Shown here one piece after another: positions 35,632-48,780 of a stretch of DNA of 64,000 bases. Source of the DNA: Gnetum montanum (taxonomy: Eukaryota; Streptophyta; Gnetopsida; Gnetales; Gnetaceae). Where the stretch lies: NCBI GenBank assembly GCA_015680685.1, contig MNCI01016470.1, forward strand, positions 922,256-986,255. The letters run 5' to 3'. The notes below the pieces were generated by a model, which saw nothing but the letters and a program-made list of their open reading frames with translations, was not told where the DNA came from and made no database searches. The translations under genes were made by a program, and so were the position numbers. The number at the start of each line of letters is the position of its first letter. The stretch's first letter is position 1.

Positions 35632-38600
35632 ATGGCGCCTTCTCTTCCACAATCCGATGTAGCGATGGAGGAGTCTGTGGCCGGCACAACTGCGCCTCTT
35701 CTTTGCAAACGGAAAACTCCGTTGCAGCTTAGGGTATTCCTCTCTTACAGGACAAACAAAGACATATGTTCTTGTTTGCAATTATTGTTTTCGGCTTTAT
35801 TCATTTCTTTTTCATTTCTACTTGCTTGGTATTTCGGTAGCTCAATGTAACGTTGAACAAGAATTGAGCTGTTAAATTCTTAAAAAAGAAGTGCTAAAAA
35901 ACTATCCATTTTCCGGCAGTGTCCCTCTACATTTGTTCCACAGGCTTCTGTATTCACTTCTGAACTACCAAGCCGGAAAATTCTATATTCTGAGTTAGGC
36001 GGAAGTCAAATCCCAATTCAAACGCAGACGTCGTTATTTGACAGATTTTTATAGCTTCACCATTTTACAGCGAATGTTATTTCCTTAAGAATAAACTTTC
36101 CAAAACTTTTATAAGTGTGATAAAATTATAGTCCTTGATGTATTATTGATGTTAAAGAAATTTTATTAATTTATGCAACCATAACCATGTTTGGTTACAT
36201 TAAAAGATAGTTTTGAGCTACATCCAGGTATTGAATATTCCTTTCTGTGTGTTCATTAGGTTATGAATTTCAGGAATGTAGATTGGTAAAATCATTTGTT
36301 TGAGAGTACTAAAATACTACTTCATACAACTTTTTAGTGAAACATGTTATGAGAGATGCAAGTGGAGTGTTTAAACAACCATTATGATGTCTGGATGATA
36401 AGGTTAATGTGAACTAGAAAGGTACAAAATTGCTGGCCATATAGAGATGTTGACTCTACATATGATTGGTTAATGACATAATGTATGATAGATATTTGAT
36501 GATCACATGAAAACATGTAGGATATACAAGCATGTTAATAGATTCTTTCGAGAAAGTTCTTTTCAGTGCCAGGCAGATAAAGGTAACTGCTTCAGTTAAA
36601 AACCTCAAGGGCATTAAAGCTTACAACTGAAGGTGACAGCTAGATAGAAATAGAAGTATAATAAAGCATCAAGATAGGCCTCTTCTATTGAATAAAGAGC
36701 TATGAGGATGATGTATATTTGTTTAACTTTTTTTGTTATGTTTTATTGTCTATTGTTTTAGGTTTTTTTTTTCAAAGATGGATATGGGAAATTTGGAAAT
36801 TTTTATTACATCTAGGATATCACAGGATTTGTTGGGTGGTTACAAAGCTTGAACACATTTTTGAAGAAAGTTGAAAATATCATTGATGTGATATCCCAAG
36901 CAAACAGGGTCAATTTGAAAGAACACAATCAGTAGATTGCAGTTAGTATTATAATTCATTCGAATGTGAGGCAAAAATGGGCAAAATAAGAGGGTATGTT
37001 CTTCCTCCTATATGTTTTGTTTGCATAGTCTGAAAATACACTCTTCTCTCTGTAAATTGATTCAATGACCTGTCTCAACAAGGAGATGATGAGAGGTCAT
37101 TATTGCTTTCGCAATTTGATTCCTTAAATAGGTAGGAATAGCTAAGAATAGATACTTTTGAGTATTAGATAACAAATCTTCTCTAATAGAATGTAAATAA
37201 AAATGCCTCTTTCCTCGTGTGTTTAATCAAACTTAAGCTAATAATTTTTCTTGATGCAACCATCTATTTTCTTGTGTAGCATTCATTATCTCCTTAGCAT
37301 AATTGACTTCCTTCATGTTACTTAACTTTTGAGTATAAGCAATAAATTGACAAAGGGCTTCAACTTCAAGAGGAAGCAAATCTACTTCTAGAAGTAAGAT
37401 ATTATAAGAAGTTTACATTTTCTCTTAAAATTCACATACAAGAAATTATTTTTAAACATGCTTTAATTTTTTCTAATTATGTGAAGAAAGAGAAGATCCT
37501 CATGCAACACACCTATATAATAATACATGTAGGACAAGACTGAAAAAAGTTTGCTTCTAATCTCCCATGCCAAAATTTGTTTCCTATTGCAATTATTTCT
37601 TAGAGCAAATAGAGCTTACATGCCACTTGAAACCCTTTGAGTAACACAAATATTCCAACTATAATTATTTACAATTTTAACTCCATATATTTGTAAGAAT
37701 CACAAATATCAAATTTTTTTCCTAAGAAAAAAACTGTAATGTGTATTTCTAGTACCACACACTAGAATTTTAGTCTCATCAATATTAACTTTCATACCAG
37801 AATGATTGCAATAGTTACAGAGTATTCAAAGTATATAATTTAATCCTATAGCTGATTTTGCAATCAAGGCCACATCATTTGCAAAGAGAGCCATGTTAAA
37901 AAATAATCCATTCATTGACACAGAATGATTAGGGGCATTTTGCATCCATTCTCCCAATTCATCTATAAATATGTACAAAAGGTATGGAACAAAGGAAAAC
38001 CTTGTTTAACTCCAATTCAACTATTGATAATTGTTCCTTCTTTAGGAAGATTATTTTCAATAAAAATGTTAATCATCTCATAGATTCTTTTAGCCACAGA
38101 AAAGAGATCTTGTGGAATGTTAACACTATCCAATCTCTTACAAAGTTTATCCTAAGCAACAAAATCATAAGCCTTGAAAAAATTAACAAAACAGATAAAA
38201 GTATTATGGCTGGGCCCTTTTGCTTTCTTCACACAGTAGTGCAAAGTTATTAGATGGTCTACAGTAGAATAATTCCTCTTGAAGCCTAGTTGCAACTGAG
38301 CATGAAACCTTGCATTTCTACCCATGAATAGTAGAATAATTGCCCGTTCATTATTATAGTTGAAGGCATAGAGTTATAAGATAATGATAGCTGTCAATAT
38401 TTATAGTATTATGGTTACACCTATAGTGCATGAATGTTAAAATCAAGAATTAATTTTAATTTCAGTTTCGGTTTCGGTTTCAATATTATCTGCATACAAT
38501 GTTATATTGCATGACATGAAAGTACAGGCAACAATGCCTATTTACATATCTTGTTAATTAAAGCTTTCAAACTGATTCTTTAAGAATGCACTGCATTCAT

Positions 38601-41600
38601 CCAGTCACATGATAATGGAAGTTAATGGCTTAATCTGTAGTACCAGCATCTTTGAACTGACTGCCACACCCTTCATGAGGGAGATATGTCCTGGTGTACA
38701 ACCTTAGACTATAACAAAAGCAATGGTTTTAAAAGATTGTAGACCAGTTGCTGGTATTGTGTACCTGGTTTTTGAAGCGCTAATTTGTACAACATTGAAA
38801 TATTTCCTATATTACATCTTTATCTCCATATCTAAAACTAATATGGTTTATGAGGGCTTCTTTGCTGGTACTGTATGACCACTCATGCTTGTATTGGACA
38901 GAATGGAATTTCCATGCACAGTTTAGCATGTACTGGTTTACTTCTGTCTTATCTGCTTTATTTGTTCTTTCTTCTGTTTCCATTTTCTAAACCAAGGGAC
39001 TATTTCCTTGATGCAATGGCCCTAGGACTTAGTGTTATGTCATGTTTATATCCTTGTTTAAATCTATTTTTCTTGTATCATTTATTCTGAAACTGAAATT
39101 GAAACCAGACGTGCTATTGCATCCAGAAAATGATAGGGATCTGCATAGTTTGATGGGCACATATAAACTTAATGTACAAGTTGGTAAAATAACTAGGCAT
39201 AAATTGGATCACGTATTTGTTTATTTTAGCTGTTCATTAAATACATGCGAGTGATGTGACGCTTAGGTGTCTCAACTACTTCCATGTCCTGTTTTTGGGA
39301 TCAACAAATATTTTTACTTAAGCAATTCAGCGAACCCATTTTTTGTTGAAATTCGTTGTTCAGTTTGATTTTTAACATTTATTTTGGTATCTTTTTTTTT
39401 CTGACAGAATTTTACTGTTTTCTCATCAATTACATGACCCTAATTGCAGGAAGAGCAGGCAAAACGGTTGAGGGCTGCAGCCGATGAACAATCAAAGTCA
39501 TTTCATGCAACTCCAAACACATTTGTCTAGTTTTCTTGCTGATCTGGGCATTTGTTTTTCGGGAGTAACCTATGTTTATTGTTTTCAGGGCTAATAACAA
39601 CAATGTTTCTGGATCGAAATCTGCTGGATTAACAAAGCAACACAAATATGTTGATACCCGTGTTGTTGACATTTATCCTATTACAAAAATTCATGATAGA
39701 TTTAAAAGTCTTACATCTAAAAATGCATGCAAGGTTAATTGTTTGTGCCTTATTTTCTTTGTGATCTATTCCTCAAAACTACTACACGATTGCATTTTAA
39801 AAGGTTGTATTTTATCACTTGGAGCCAGGGCAATGCCATTTATCGTCGTATTCCAGCCCTTGATGCTGCTAGGCTATCAACGCTTACCAGGTACTTTGAC
39901 TGAGAAAACCCTTGATATGTATATTATTAATCTACTTCCAAGTCGATGTTTACATTGGTAAATGGGAATACCTTTAGTCCTTCATATGATGGGACTAATG
40001 TTGGTTGCCTTCAGCAGAAGCATGAGATATGAAAGTGCCGTCTTGGATGCAGACAGCAAAAATAAAATTAACAGGCAAATGGCAGAAACTCGAGTACGTG
40101 CTGAGTTTTGTAATGTTGCTGTTCTTTCCTCAAGTGTTTCAAAGTTGCCTACAGCAATAATAACCGACATGGTAATGCATATTTCCGAAACATACTATTA
40201 GGTTAATTAAAATAGAGCTTTCTGATATAACGATATTGATTTGATATGTCTTTTTCCCATAAACTAAAATGTTAATATCAAAATGCAGGCAAAGGCTTTC
40301 AAAGGTCTGGCAAATAATTCGACTTAAAAAATTCCAGCATCTGATCTACCTGGAGAAAAATTAAAGTCTTCTGTACCTTCCAGCAGATGGGGACTTGAGG
40401 CACACAAGACAACAGAGAAAACTTTGTTGGATTTGACCTTGAAAACCAATATGCGAATAGTTTCTTCCAGTTCATTTAGTTGGTAGGTAACTGAAGTTTG
40501 TAAATCATTTCCATGGTCTAGGCTTTTTGGTTTGCCAGGCATAGGTGCATATGGATAACTGCAGCCACATAATATTATATATAACCGCTTGCAATTTTTA
40601 TTGCAAAAGCCGGAAGCACTAATGTACTACATTTTTATCGTAATTATCATCCATTCTATTGTAAAGCTTTGTATAAGTATATAAAAACTTATTTCTGTGA
40701 TGCTTATGCTTGTTTCTCATTTCTTGAATTTGAAATATGTATCTTTGATGTTTCTATTTGTTTAGATATACGGTATCTCTGGCTCTGTGTCTTAGCTAAG
40801 GTAAGCAGCCTGATGTTAAGGTTCTTATTATTCTTCAAGTGGTTTTGGCTTTCTTAGTGGTGAGTGATCTTTGCAGGCAGACCGTCTGTTGTAAGAGATG
40901 AAATTACATTTTCACACCAATGTTGCAAATAGGGAATCCAACCTCGTTAAATCCAATACTCGTCATTGTCATTGCCTATCAGTCTATTGCCGAGTGTTTT
41001 AACTAAATGGTGTGTTGCTTACAGGTGCCAAAAGATCGCTAATGCTAGCAAATATGTAGGAATGAGAGAGTTTATATCTTTTTGTCCAGCTGTCACTCAA
41101 GATAGCCAAGACCCTGTTTCCAAAACATCCACAGATCCGGGGGTTTCACTATGGCATGCATTGCATTCTTGGGTGCATCCTCAATCTACGTTATCTCCTT
41201 CAATAATTTCTGCAATGTCATTGCCTGCAGCACGTGGTAGTACTACAGGTACTGTGCAATGAATGTCCCATCAACGAATTGCACCTCAAGTTTCTCATGC
41301 TAAACAGCTAGGCTGCTTTTCTCCTTTTGGCGATTTTGAATATACGATATTTCATTTTAGCATTTAATGTCCCGTGTTCGCAGAAGGGGAGTTTCTTTCT
41401 CAACGACAGTTAGATTGGCAGGAATCTTTTAGATCGCTCTATTACATGCTCAGAAAAGGGGAATGCAATATATTTTATGGCAAGCACTTTGCCTTATGTC
41501 CCTTCTTTTCCGTGTTTATCTCTTGTTAATCTTAAAAATCGTTTTAAAAGAGTAAGCGTGTTGATATTTTTTGCAGTTTGCATGCACCAGTTTTTGGTCA

Positions 41601-43106
41601 TGTTTATTAATAGTGATGCAGTTGGGAAGACATCCAACAATTGTGCTGCGTACATCACAAGGTCAACTCGTGGTCTTCGGGCTTTGCTTAAGGAGCATGT
41701 ATGATTAAGCAATGAGTGCTGGGTTTTTTTCTTTCAAAGGCTCTGGAGAAGACTGTTTGCAGAAATTGTAGATTAGATAACTAATTATTCCTATGTAGGA
41801 TGTAGGATTTGTTATGCCACTTGTTGCTGTGGAAGAGGACCCAACGAACACAGAGGATTTGCAAGCATTGTCAGAGTTTGAGAAGATGAATCCTGGTCAG
41901 GTTAGTGTTTAGCAAATTTACCAAGCACAATAGTATATATTCTTTACTCCGGAAATAATCATCCACCTCTATAAAAATCAAACCTTATCAAGCCATCTTA
42001 TGTTGCATAGGACTTTATAGTCCTTTTTATTTCTTTCAAATATTCTCTTCAATTCATGAGATTGCATTTCTTGTTTGTGGACAGACAAAGGTGGTTGATT
42101 ATATGTGCAATGTTGACAATACACCGCAATCACTGTTGGCTTTTCTAGGAAATTCTAATGTCCATGCAATTTACGATTTCTTGCTTAATCACAGGTGGTT
42201 TCAGTTACATTGTAAGCTGCATTTCTATTTCTTAGAAGAATCTTTTTATAGAACTTACACTGTGCATGGTTTTACAGGTCCTTGCTAAGCTCTGTTGCTT
42301 GCGTGGATGTTCCTCGATTGTACTCGGCAGTGCCATTTGAAAATGCCTCACTTCATGTGTCCACAGTATGAAGCACAACTGCTGATTCCGTTTACATTGT
42401 AATATGGTTGGTCATAAACTGATAGGGAGCTATCGTTTTGCACAGATAAGCTGTAAAGAAATAACGAAAGCAGAAGCACTTGCCAAAGCTTCTGTAGTTT
42501 CTAGAGGGAAAATAAACGGATTAGGTGACAACTCCTCTATTGCATCAACTGATAAATCTTATTCTGTGGAAGTGAAAGGAGGTTTTCTCCCGCCTTGGGT
42601 TGTCAGCAGGTTATGTGCTACGTTCTCCAAGACTCATCAGAGTTTTGAAGTAAGGTAATGCGTAGCATTTCTCTCTCTCTCTCTAAATATGAAATCGAAA
42701 AGCTTAGTACTTGATGGTGGAAAGCTTTTTCTAAAAATAAAGCATGAAAAAAATATTTTTTTGGTATGATTTCAATGTTAGACTACTGGTAGTAATTATC
42801 TGTAACTAAAATTTAGATCAAAGAACTTGCTTGCTTTGTACCATTCTAAGTAAAATGTATTTCAGTTTATAACCAAATATATTTTGACATACATGATGCT
42901 TTCATGTGATTTCCAGTTTTGTCACGGAGCCATTTTCCCTAGGTCTCAATTCTATGATGAGCTCCCTTGATGACAAAATATCAGGGGTAACATTATTTCC
43001 TTCCTCCGGTGTTCCTGTTGAAGCCCATTTGGTCCTCAAATCAGGCTATGTGAAAAATTTATCATACAAAGAGGGTTTTTTCGAAAGTTACTTGTCCCAT
43101 ATTTGA
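35632..43106 (+). CDS. DONSON: DONSON homologue (downstream neighbor of Son), with one in-frame stop
   Basis: About 14 exons: 35632-35733, 39450-about 39530, 39589-39733, 39839-39890, 40015-40171, 40289-40482, 41025-41248, 41384-41479, 41577-41698, 41799-41900, 42085-42194, 42278-42365, 42446-42654 and 42917-43106. Recognisable blocks are KRKTPLQLR (N terminus), KYVDTRVVDIYPI, DLTLKTNMRIVSSSSFSW, LHSWVHPQS, SLYYMLRKGECNIFYVC, STRGLRALLKEHDVGFVMPL, DNTPQSLLAFLGNSNVHAIY, YSAVPFENASL and VKGGFLPPWVVSRLC, all in the order known from plant and animal DONSON. DONSON supports replisome assembly and replication-fork stability in the nucleus. Intron 8 has a GC donor (41480-41481). The donor of exon 2 is uncertain. 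TAA at 40325-40327 interrupts exon 6 in an otherwise intact frame, so this is a nonsense allele, a pseudogene or a base error. Confidence 0.88.
37600..38320 (-). pseudogene. LINE reverse transcriptase fragment in DONSON intron 1
   Basis: On the minus strand, from about 38300 downwards: LQLGFKRNYSTVDHLITLHY, then FICFVNFFKAYDFVA (catalytic-Asp block), KLCKRLDSVNIPQDLFSVAKRIYEM, then IGVKQGFPLF and, after frame changes, a LFANDVALIAKSA segment in place of the YADD block. The pattern GFR..STVDH...F.DF.KAFD.V and GVKQGCPLSPTLF..Y.DEL is that of non-L1 LINEs. Several stops, so dead. It accounts for part of the 3.7-kb length of intron 1. Confidence 0.7.
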
Positions 43107-43190
43107 TTCATCCCATTAAGTGGGGTCTTGTGAGGGTCGGTAGATGGGTGAAAGCCTAAACTCTTTGAGTGGTTGTGCCCACATTAAAAT
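43105..43190 (-). mobile_element. Truncated SINE at the end of DONSON
   Basis: CATCCCATTAAGTGGGGTC, GGTCGGTAGATGGGTGAAAGCC and GAGTGGTTGTGCCCA are shared with the minus-strand SINE at 34115-34275, which has CATCCCACTAAGTAGTGGT and GGTTGGTAGATGAGTGAAAGCC. The 5' part of the SINE with the B and A boxes is missing. Its left edge begins at the DONSON stop codon, so the 3' UTR starts in SINE sequence. Confidence 0.65.
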
Positions 43191-45450
43191 TCTAGTAAAG
43201 TTTATCTCTTAGTCTAGCATTATGATCATAATTATTGGATTTTTAATGTCAAAGTCTAGCCAATAATTTTGGCAAAAAATTTCTTGGCCTAACATTATTA
43301 TTGTAATTCTTTATTTTAATTTTGATGAAAAAGTTTATCTCTTGGCCTAATGTTATGATCATAAATATTCATATTTTATGACAAAGTCTAGCTAATTAGT
43401 ACTTGGTCTTTTAGCTAAAAATATTAAAAATTTTAATTATTCATTTTGTAAATTATCATAGTTATATGAAATTAAAATTGCTTTTAATTGCATTTAATAT
43501 AATATGGGTCTATAGGGCTAGCTTAATTTCAACAAATTTTTTTTTGCTTAATACTTGGATATCTTAGTGGTAGTCTATTGGGATTAAATGTGTGACTTGT
43601 AGAATGTAAGTTACATAGTTTACTTAACCACAAACTTTGATATATGATATCTTCTAATTACAATTATGATATGATGGTGATGATGATAACACCTAAATTC
43701 TTAACATATTTTAAAATCAATGTAGAACCATCATCATCATCATAGCCTTGTTCCAACAAAATTGGGTTGGTTACATGAGTTCTTTTTCACCATTTACTTC
43801 TATGAAGAGCTAGTTTTTTGTTTGAGGCCTTAGCAAGTTCTTGCATATTTTCCACAACAAGTGGGACCCATGATTACTATTCATTGCTTTTGAAGAATGC
43901 TCTAGCATCTACAAAATCTAAATAAGAACTCAACCATGAGATTTGACAAGGTTTTATGGTTGGTTGTCAACTTGATGTTAATCCTCATCCTTTTGTATCT
44001 TGGCTTATCTAATACAATGGTTTATTATTAGTTTACTTTGTTGTTTAAAGTCTTATCCTTTAAAACAAGATCAAGGAAATGATCTTTCTCATGTGACTTT
44101 GTTATGATTTTCTTTATTAACAAGATTAGAATTTAAAAGGCCTTTATATTTCATGGTAAATTTTGAAAAATAACTTGCTATTATTTAAATTATTGATTAT
44201 GTATCATTTGGTGAATGAAGCATTGTTCCTTTGGCTCAAGCATATGACTTGTGGTTTGCAAGTCACAAGTACAATTCTATTGGGTATGTTGAGACATGTG
44301 CTACTTGGGGGCATGGTAAAAATACATGTTTAAGAACTATGATATTAGGTAGATAGTTTGCCATAGTAAATCATTATCATAGAGATTATTCAATTAATGT
44401 TCTTCTCTTATTTACTCAAGCTGACATCATTTAACAATTCATGTTTCAATCTTTTTTTTTTGTTTGTAGGAAGTGAAATTTTGAGAGTTAAATTTTGAAA
44501 TAGGGCAAAGCTCATTCTTTTTTCTACCTTGAAGAGGAGGTTTTTTAAGGATTGGTTGTAAGGATGAAAATCTAAAAAGACATGTCCAAAATTGTTAAGC
44601 CATTTTGTTTATGTTTTGCTAGAGTTTCATGTCTCATTGGTACTTCTCTATAATTGTACTTTAATTTTTTTGTTTAAGATACATTTCATTTTTGGTGTCA
44701 ATAGTCCACTTCCCCTATAGTAAATCATTATCAAATTCTTCACCTACCTTAAGGGTTAATCCATCATAAATAGGATTAATGCACTAAAATGATGATTAAA
44801 CACCATTTCCTACTTCTGATTTTATTGTAAAACAAGTTAATATTCACCTTTTGGATGGTGATATTAATTAATTGCAATTAACTAGAAAATATAATTTAAT
44901 GTAGTTTGAATTTTTTAAATATTATTATTCATTATTTATTTTTTTAAAAATATGCAAAATCACCCCATTAAGGCTAAGTTCACTATTTAATAATTTATAA
45001 AACCTTAGCCTAAGGGTATCTTCATAATTTATAATTATATAACTTCTAGGCTTAGGTTATGTACCTCAAATATTCACTAATGAAAAGAATGGAGTTTTGT
45101 AATGAAACCACCAAATCAATGATCCTATACTAGATTATACTAGAGTCCCAATAGTTGTGGAAAAGAGAGAGAGTGGGTGCAACTTGGTGGGATAAACAAC
45201 TTGATGACTATGTCACTAGAAATCATGTATCCATTAAGGAACAATAGTTAATGAAAAACATGATGAATATATAATTTGTGAAGTATCTATGTAAATAAGT
45301 GGCCATGAAAAGATTGAAATTTATGAGGCAAGATGTCAAAGATAGGAGGGGTTATTATCTAAATTTATCGAATCATTCAATCAAACATTTCATGAAGTAA
45401 TTATAAGTACTTGAGCTAGCTCATTGTCTAACAAGGATAGGTTATTAGTT
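43191..45450. other. Repeat-rich spacer between DONSON and the second Athila-like element
   Basis: No gene. A tandem duplication of about 130 bp is visible at 43198-43263 and 43330-43397 (AAGTTTATCTCTTAGTCTAG and AAGTTTATCTCTTGGCCTAA). A CAT run at about 43730-43742 is followed by a segment (TTCCAACAAAATTGGGTTGG) matching the one at 3301-3345. 44210-44330 has a possible tRNA-like segment (TTGGCTCAAGCATATGACTTG). 44740-44775 resembles 34795-34830 (GGTTAATCCATCATAAAT and GGTTAGTCCATCATAAAT). Confidence 0.45.
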
Positions 45451-46317
45451 TGATGAAGTGTCAAAGTGTTGCATTGTCGGGTCCTTGTTGATGTGGCCTT
45501 GTCAATGTGGTGTTGCCTTGTCAATGTAGCATTTGCTATGTTTATGGGGCCTTGTTGATGTAGCTCCACAATAAAGTCTATAAATACACGTTCATCTGTT
45601 GTGTTTATGGAATGTCATATCATAGTTGTAGTAGAGCTCTTGCAATTTTATCATTTGAGAGTTAGAATATTTTTCGGAGTGCTCGTAGTAGGAGTTAGAA
45701 AGTGTACGGATCTTTATTCGAGCATTGCTGTACTTGAGCACACTAGTGTGAATGATAGTAAAGAGGAGCCTTTTGATTAAACCTTATAGATTAATGATTT
45801 ATTTTTGCATTTACTATTTTTGTTAATTATGTGATTAATTAAGATAAGCAAAACTTTAATTACTTAACTAATTAAGCTAAATAGATTAGATACATAAGTA
45901 TGATCACTTTGAGCATAACATACAACACTTGTAATCCCAGTAGTGCTTAACTCTTGGTAACCTAGCAGTGTTATATGTGTTTAGGACGTGTACAGAAAGT
46001 GGGACCGGATGCTCATGTTAGGATAGTTAGTTATTAATTAGCAATTAGATTAGTTAAATTGGTTAATAAATTGAGTTTCAACTTGTTATTAATTGCAGAT
46101 GAATAAAATATAAAATAATAAAAATCATTTGCCCCAATTACACAATCATACAACTAAGCTTCACAAGTGTACTTGGGAAGACAACGATTGTCACAGTTAG
46201 ATTTCACCTTTTAGAACCAATGTACCTAGGAACTTAAGGTCTGCGGAATTTGACTGGATTGTGTGTGAACACTTGTAATTTGTATGGTTGGGCATAGGGT
46301 ATACTTGCTGCTCATCA
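45451..46317 (+). repeat. 5' LTR of the second Athila-like element (867 bp)
   Basis: TGATGAAGTG...GCTGCTCATCA. TATA box TCTATAAATACACG at about 45577-45590. Shared LTR landmarks: GAGAGTTAGAATATTTTTC, TTATTCGAGCATTGCTGTAC, AACTCTTGGTAACCTAGCAGTG. The first 130 bp hold several CTTGTTGATGT/CTTGTCAATGTG repeats. The bases before it, TAGTT (45446-45450), are the expected left target duplication. Confidence 0.88.
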
Positions 46318-46318
46318 T

Positions 46319-46337
46319 TGGCTTCGTTGCTAGGGGA
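46319..46337 (+). other. Primer-binding site, tRNA-Asp type
   Basis: TGGCTTCGTTGCTAGGGGA lies one base after the LTR. It resembles the tRNA-Asp complement TGGCGCCGTTGCCGGGGA, with a few substitutions and one extra base. It is better preserved than the PBS at 14301. Confidence 0.8.
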
Positions 46338-46474
46338 CCTTTTGTTTGTTATGTGTGCTATCTAGGATTTAGTGAAAATTTATTTAACATTGTTGGAATG
46401 AATCCTAAAGTTATATCATACATCAAAATAATTATAACAATTATAAGGAAGCACATTGCATTTTTTGTCTTCTA

Positions 46475-46594
46475 ATATAAGATGTCTTCTTCTCATAGGA
46501 GTGATTCCATGCCCAAGTCTGATGGAGTAAATTAATACAAGATGTCTTCTTCTCATAGGAGTGATTCCATGCCCAAGTTTGACGGAGTCAATCA
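46475..46594 (+). repeat. Exact-period 60-bp tandem duplication at the gag start
   Basis: 46475-46534 and 46535-46594 repeat with a period of 60 and few mismatches. Each copy contains ATGTCTTCTTCTCATAGGAG, the gag start. The first copy runs into a TAA after 17 codons. The complete element at 14460 has only one copy. Confidence 0.9.
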
Positions 46595-48780
46595 ACAGGT
46601 GTCCCTATAATACAAAGTGGTATATGCTCATCTTGATGAGCATGTATCCAATTTCATCTTTGTCCTACACTAGAATGAACTATTGTGGTGGCGAAACATG
46701 GAGGGCAACATTGTGTTGCCATATGATCGATCCATTCTTGTGATGCTCCAACAAAATCTTATATAGTTGGGCATCCAAGGGCTTCATGTTGAATATGTTG
46801 TGTAGGATAGTGATGCTAGGGATTATCATCCCATTGATGCACAATGTTTGAGGGATCGATAGCTAGAGTAGCATTACGAATTTGTGAAGGGGAAGTGATC
46901 CAATGATTTCCCATTCTTGATGTATTAAAAAGATGCTGGAGAACCCTTCTTTGGGGGTTTTCCATATAGAGAGACTCCTCTCTTTGACTTCAATGAAGGA
47001 GGTCAAAACTAGAACATGCAGTCCACAATACATAATCCTGATTTTGGCAAGAACGGATCCCATGACAAAGGAGGATTCAAGGAGGAGAATCATGGTAGGG
47101 ATGTGGACAAGCAACATGATCATGATCGTGGTTGCGACCATCAAAGAGGGGGTGGCAGGCACTGTGATGGTCCTAGTCCTCCTTCCTCTTCACCTTTATC
47201 GTCATCTTTTTTCTCTTCTAGCTCTGAACACAACTAGAGAGGACATGATCATGATGGAGGTGATTGACGGGACCAAGATGATTGTAAGGACTATTGAGTA
47301 AGTCAAGATCTAGGGTGTGGGCATTCAAGAGAGGCCAATCACCATGAATGAAGGGATAACAAAGGACATCATAGGCACCAAGATCATAGTTATGATGAGC
47401 CTTTGCTTGCTACCCAAAGCATGCTAAACATCGTAGAGGTGGTGGGAATTCCTACAAGGCACATAAAGGATAGCTGGATCAAAAGGATAAACATGAATAC
47501 TATCTTTGAGTTCGAAGGGGGATATAACTTAGATCCATAGAACCATCTTTAGGCTTTTCTCGATGCTTGTGCCTTGCAAAATATAGAAAATGACTAGAAA
47601 AAGCTTAAGTTATTTCCTATGACACTCATCAAAGAAGCAAAAAGCTGGTACTAGTCCTTGGAGGTAGAATCAATCCGTAGATGGAGTACAATGCTTGAAC
47701 TATTCAACAATAAGTATCAAACATACTCCCGAGTTTCCAATCTAAGAAGGCAGATCTAGGGTTGGAAGTGAGGAACACATGAGTCCTTGGATGCCCCAAT
47801 GGGTAGATATTATTATTTATTACACTGATGCCCCAATGGGTTACTCTCAGTAGGAACAACTTTGCCACATCATAGATGGGCTTTGCTCTGAAACGAGGAG
47901 AACTCTCAGGATCTATGCCCAAGGAAGATTGTTTGAATTAGGAGCCCATTAGATCCAAAGGCTAATCAAGCAGGTAGAGAAAGAAGAAGGAGAGTTGATG
48001 AAACATGAAAGTGCAGAAGAGTACAACCAAGATCTTTCCATTCGCAAGAGGGAGGTTTGATTTTGTGACAATGAGGAGGAATCATCAATTGATGAGGTGG
48101 TGAATTGGAAAACCTTGTCGATTCAAGAATTTAGCTCTAAAATTTTGGCTAAGGTAGATCAGTTATGGGACTCTATGGAAAACATATTTCAAGCTATCCT
48201 AAAAATTGTTGAAGATTCCAAAGAACAAATTAGTAATCGTGATTGCATGAGGTGAAAAGAAGTTGAATGTGCCAATCAAAGGGTTAAGGGTAAGATTGTT
48301 GTAGTATACGAGGTTGCAAAAACTGAATCAGATGATGATGGTGGATGTGACATCTACCAATATGAACATCCTAAGGGATTTTCCCCATCGTGTCACACTT
48401 ACAAGAGTTTGAAGTGTATGCTTTGAATCAAAAACTAGCAAAAAGACAAACACCTAGAAGATTGCCTTATCCTCAAGGCAATCCCAAACAGTTCCATCAG
48501 GAACAATAATATTATCCAAGTGAAACTCCATCACAATTGTATGAGCAATATCAACAGTGGAACTAACCATAGTCATGAGGGATGCAACCACCAAGGTAGC
48601 AGTACCCTTATGTTTAGCAACCCCTCTCTCCACATGACTCTTCTAGTCATGTTTCTCCTTTCCAACATCACTACTACCCTCTCGAATACTATAGAGCTAA
48701 TTCTCCACATTTTAGGAGGGATACCACTTTCTATCCTTATCCTCCTCATGTTCTTGTACCTATTCCTCCACCCTTAATGT
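46481..48780 (+). pseudogene. gag of the second Athila-like element, interrupted
   Basis: The start MSSSHRSDSMPK (46481, duplicated at 46541) parallels 14460. The hinge with NPDFGKNGSHDKGG and a Ser-rich run (47016-47237) matches the complete element. The capsid core (about 47500-47930) has FEGGYNLD, FPMTLIKEAKSWY and TYSRVSNLRRQI-like segments. The YEHPKG block is at 48360, and the Pro-rich linker runs to about 48780. Stops and frameshifts are frequent. A direct repeat GATGCCCCAATGGGT at 47790 and 47828 marks a small local duplication in the core. Confidence 0.75.
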
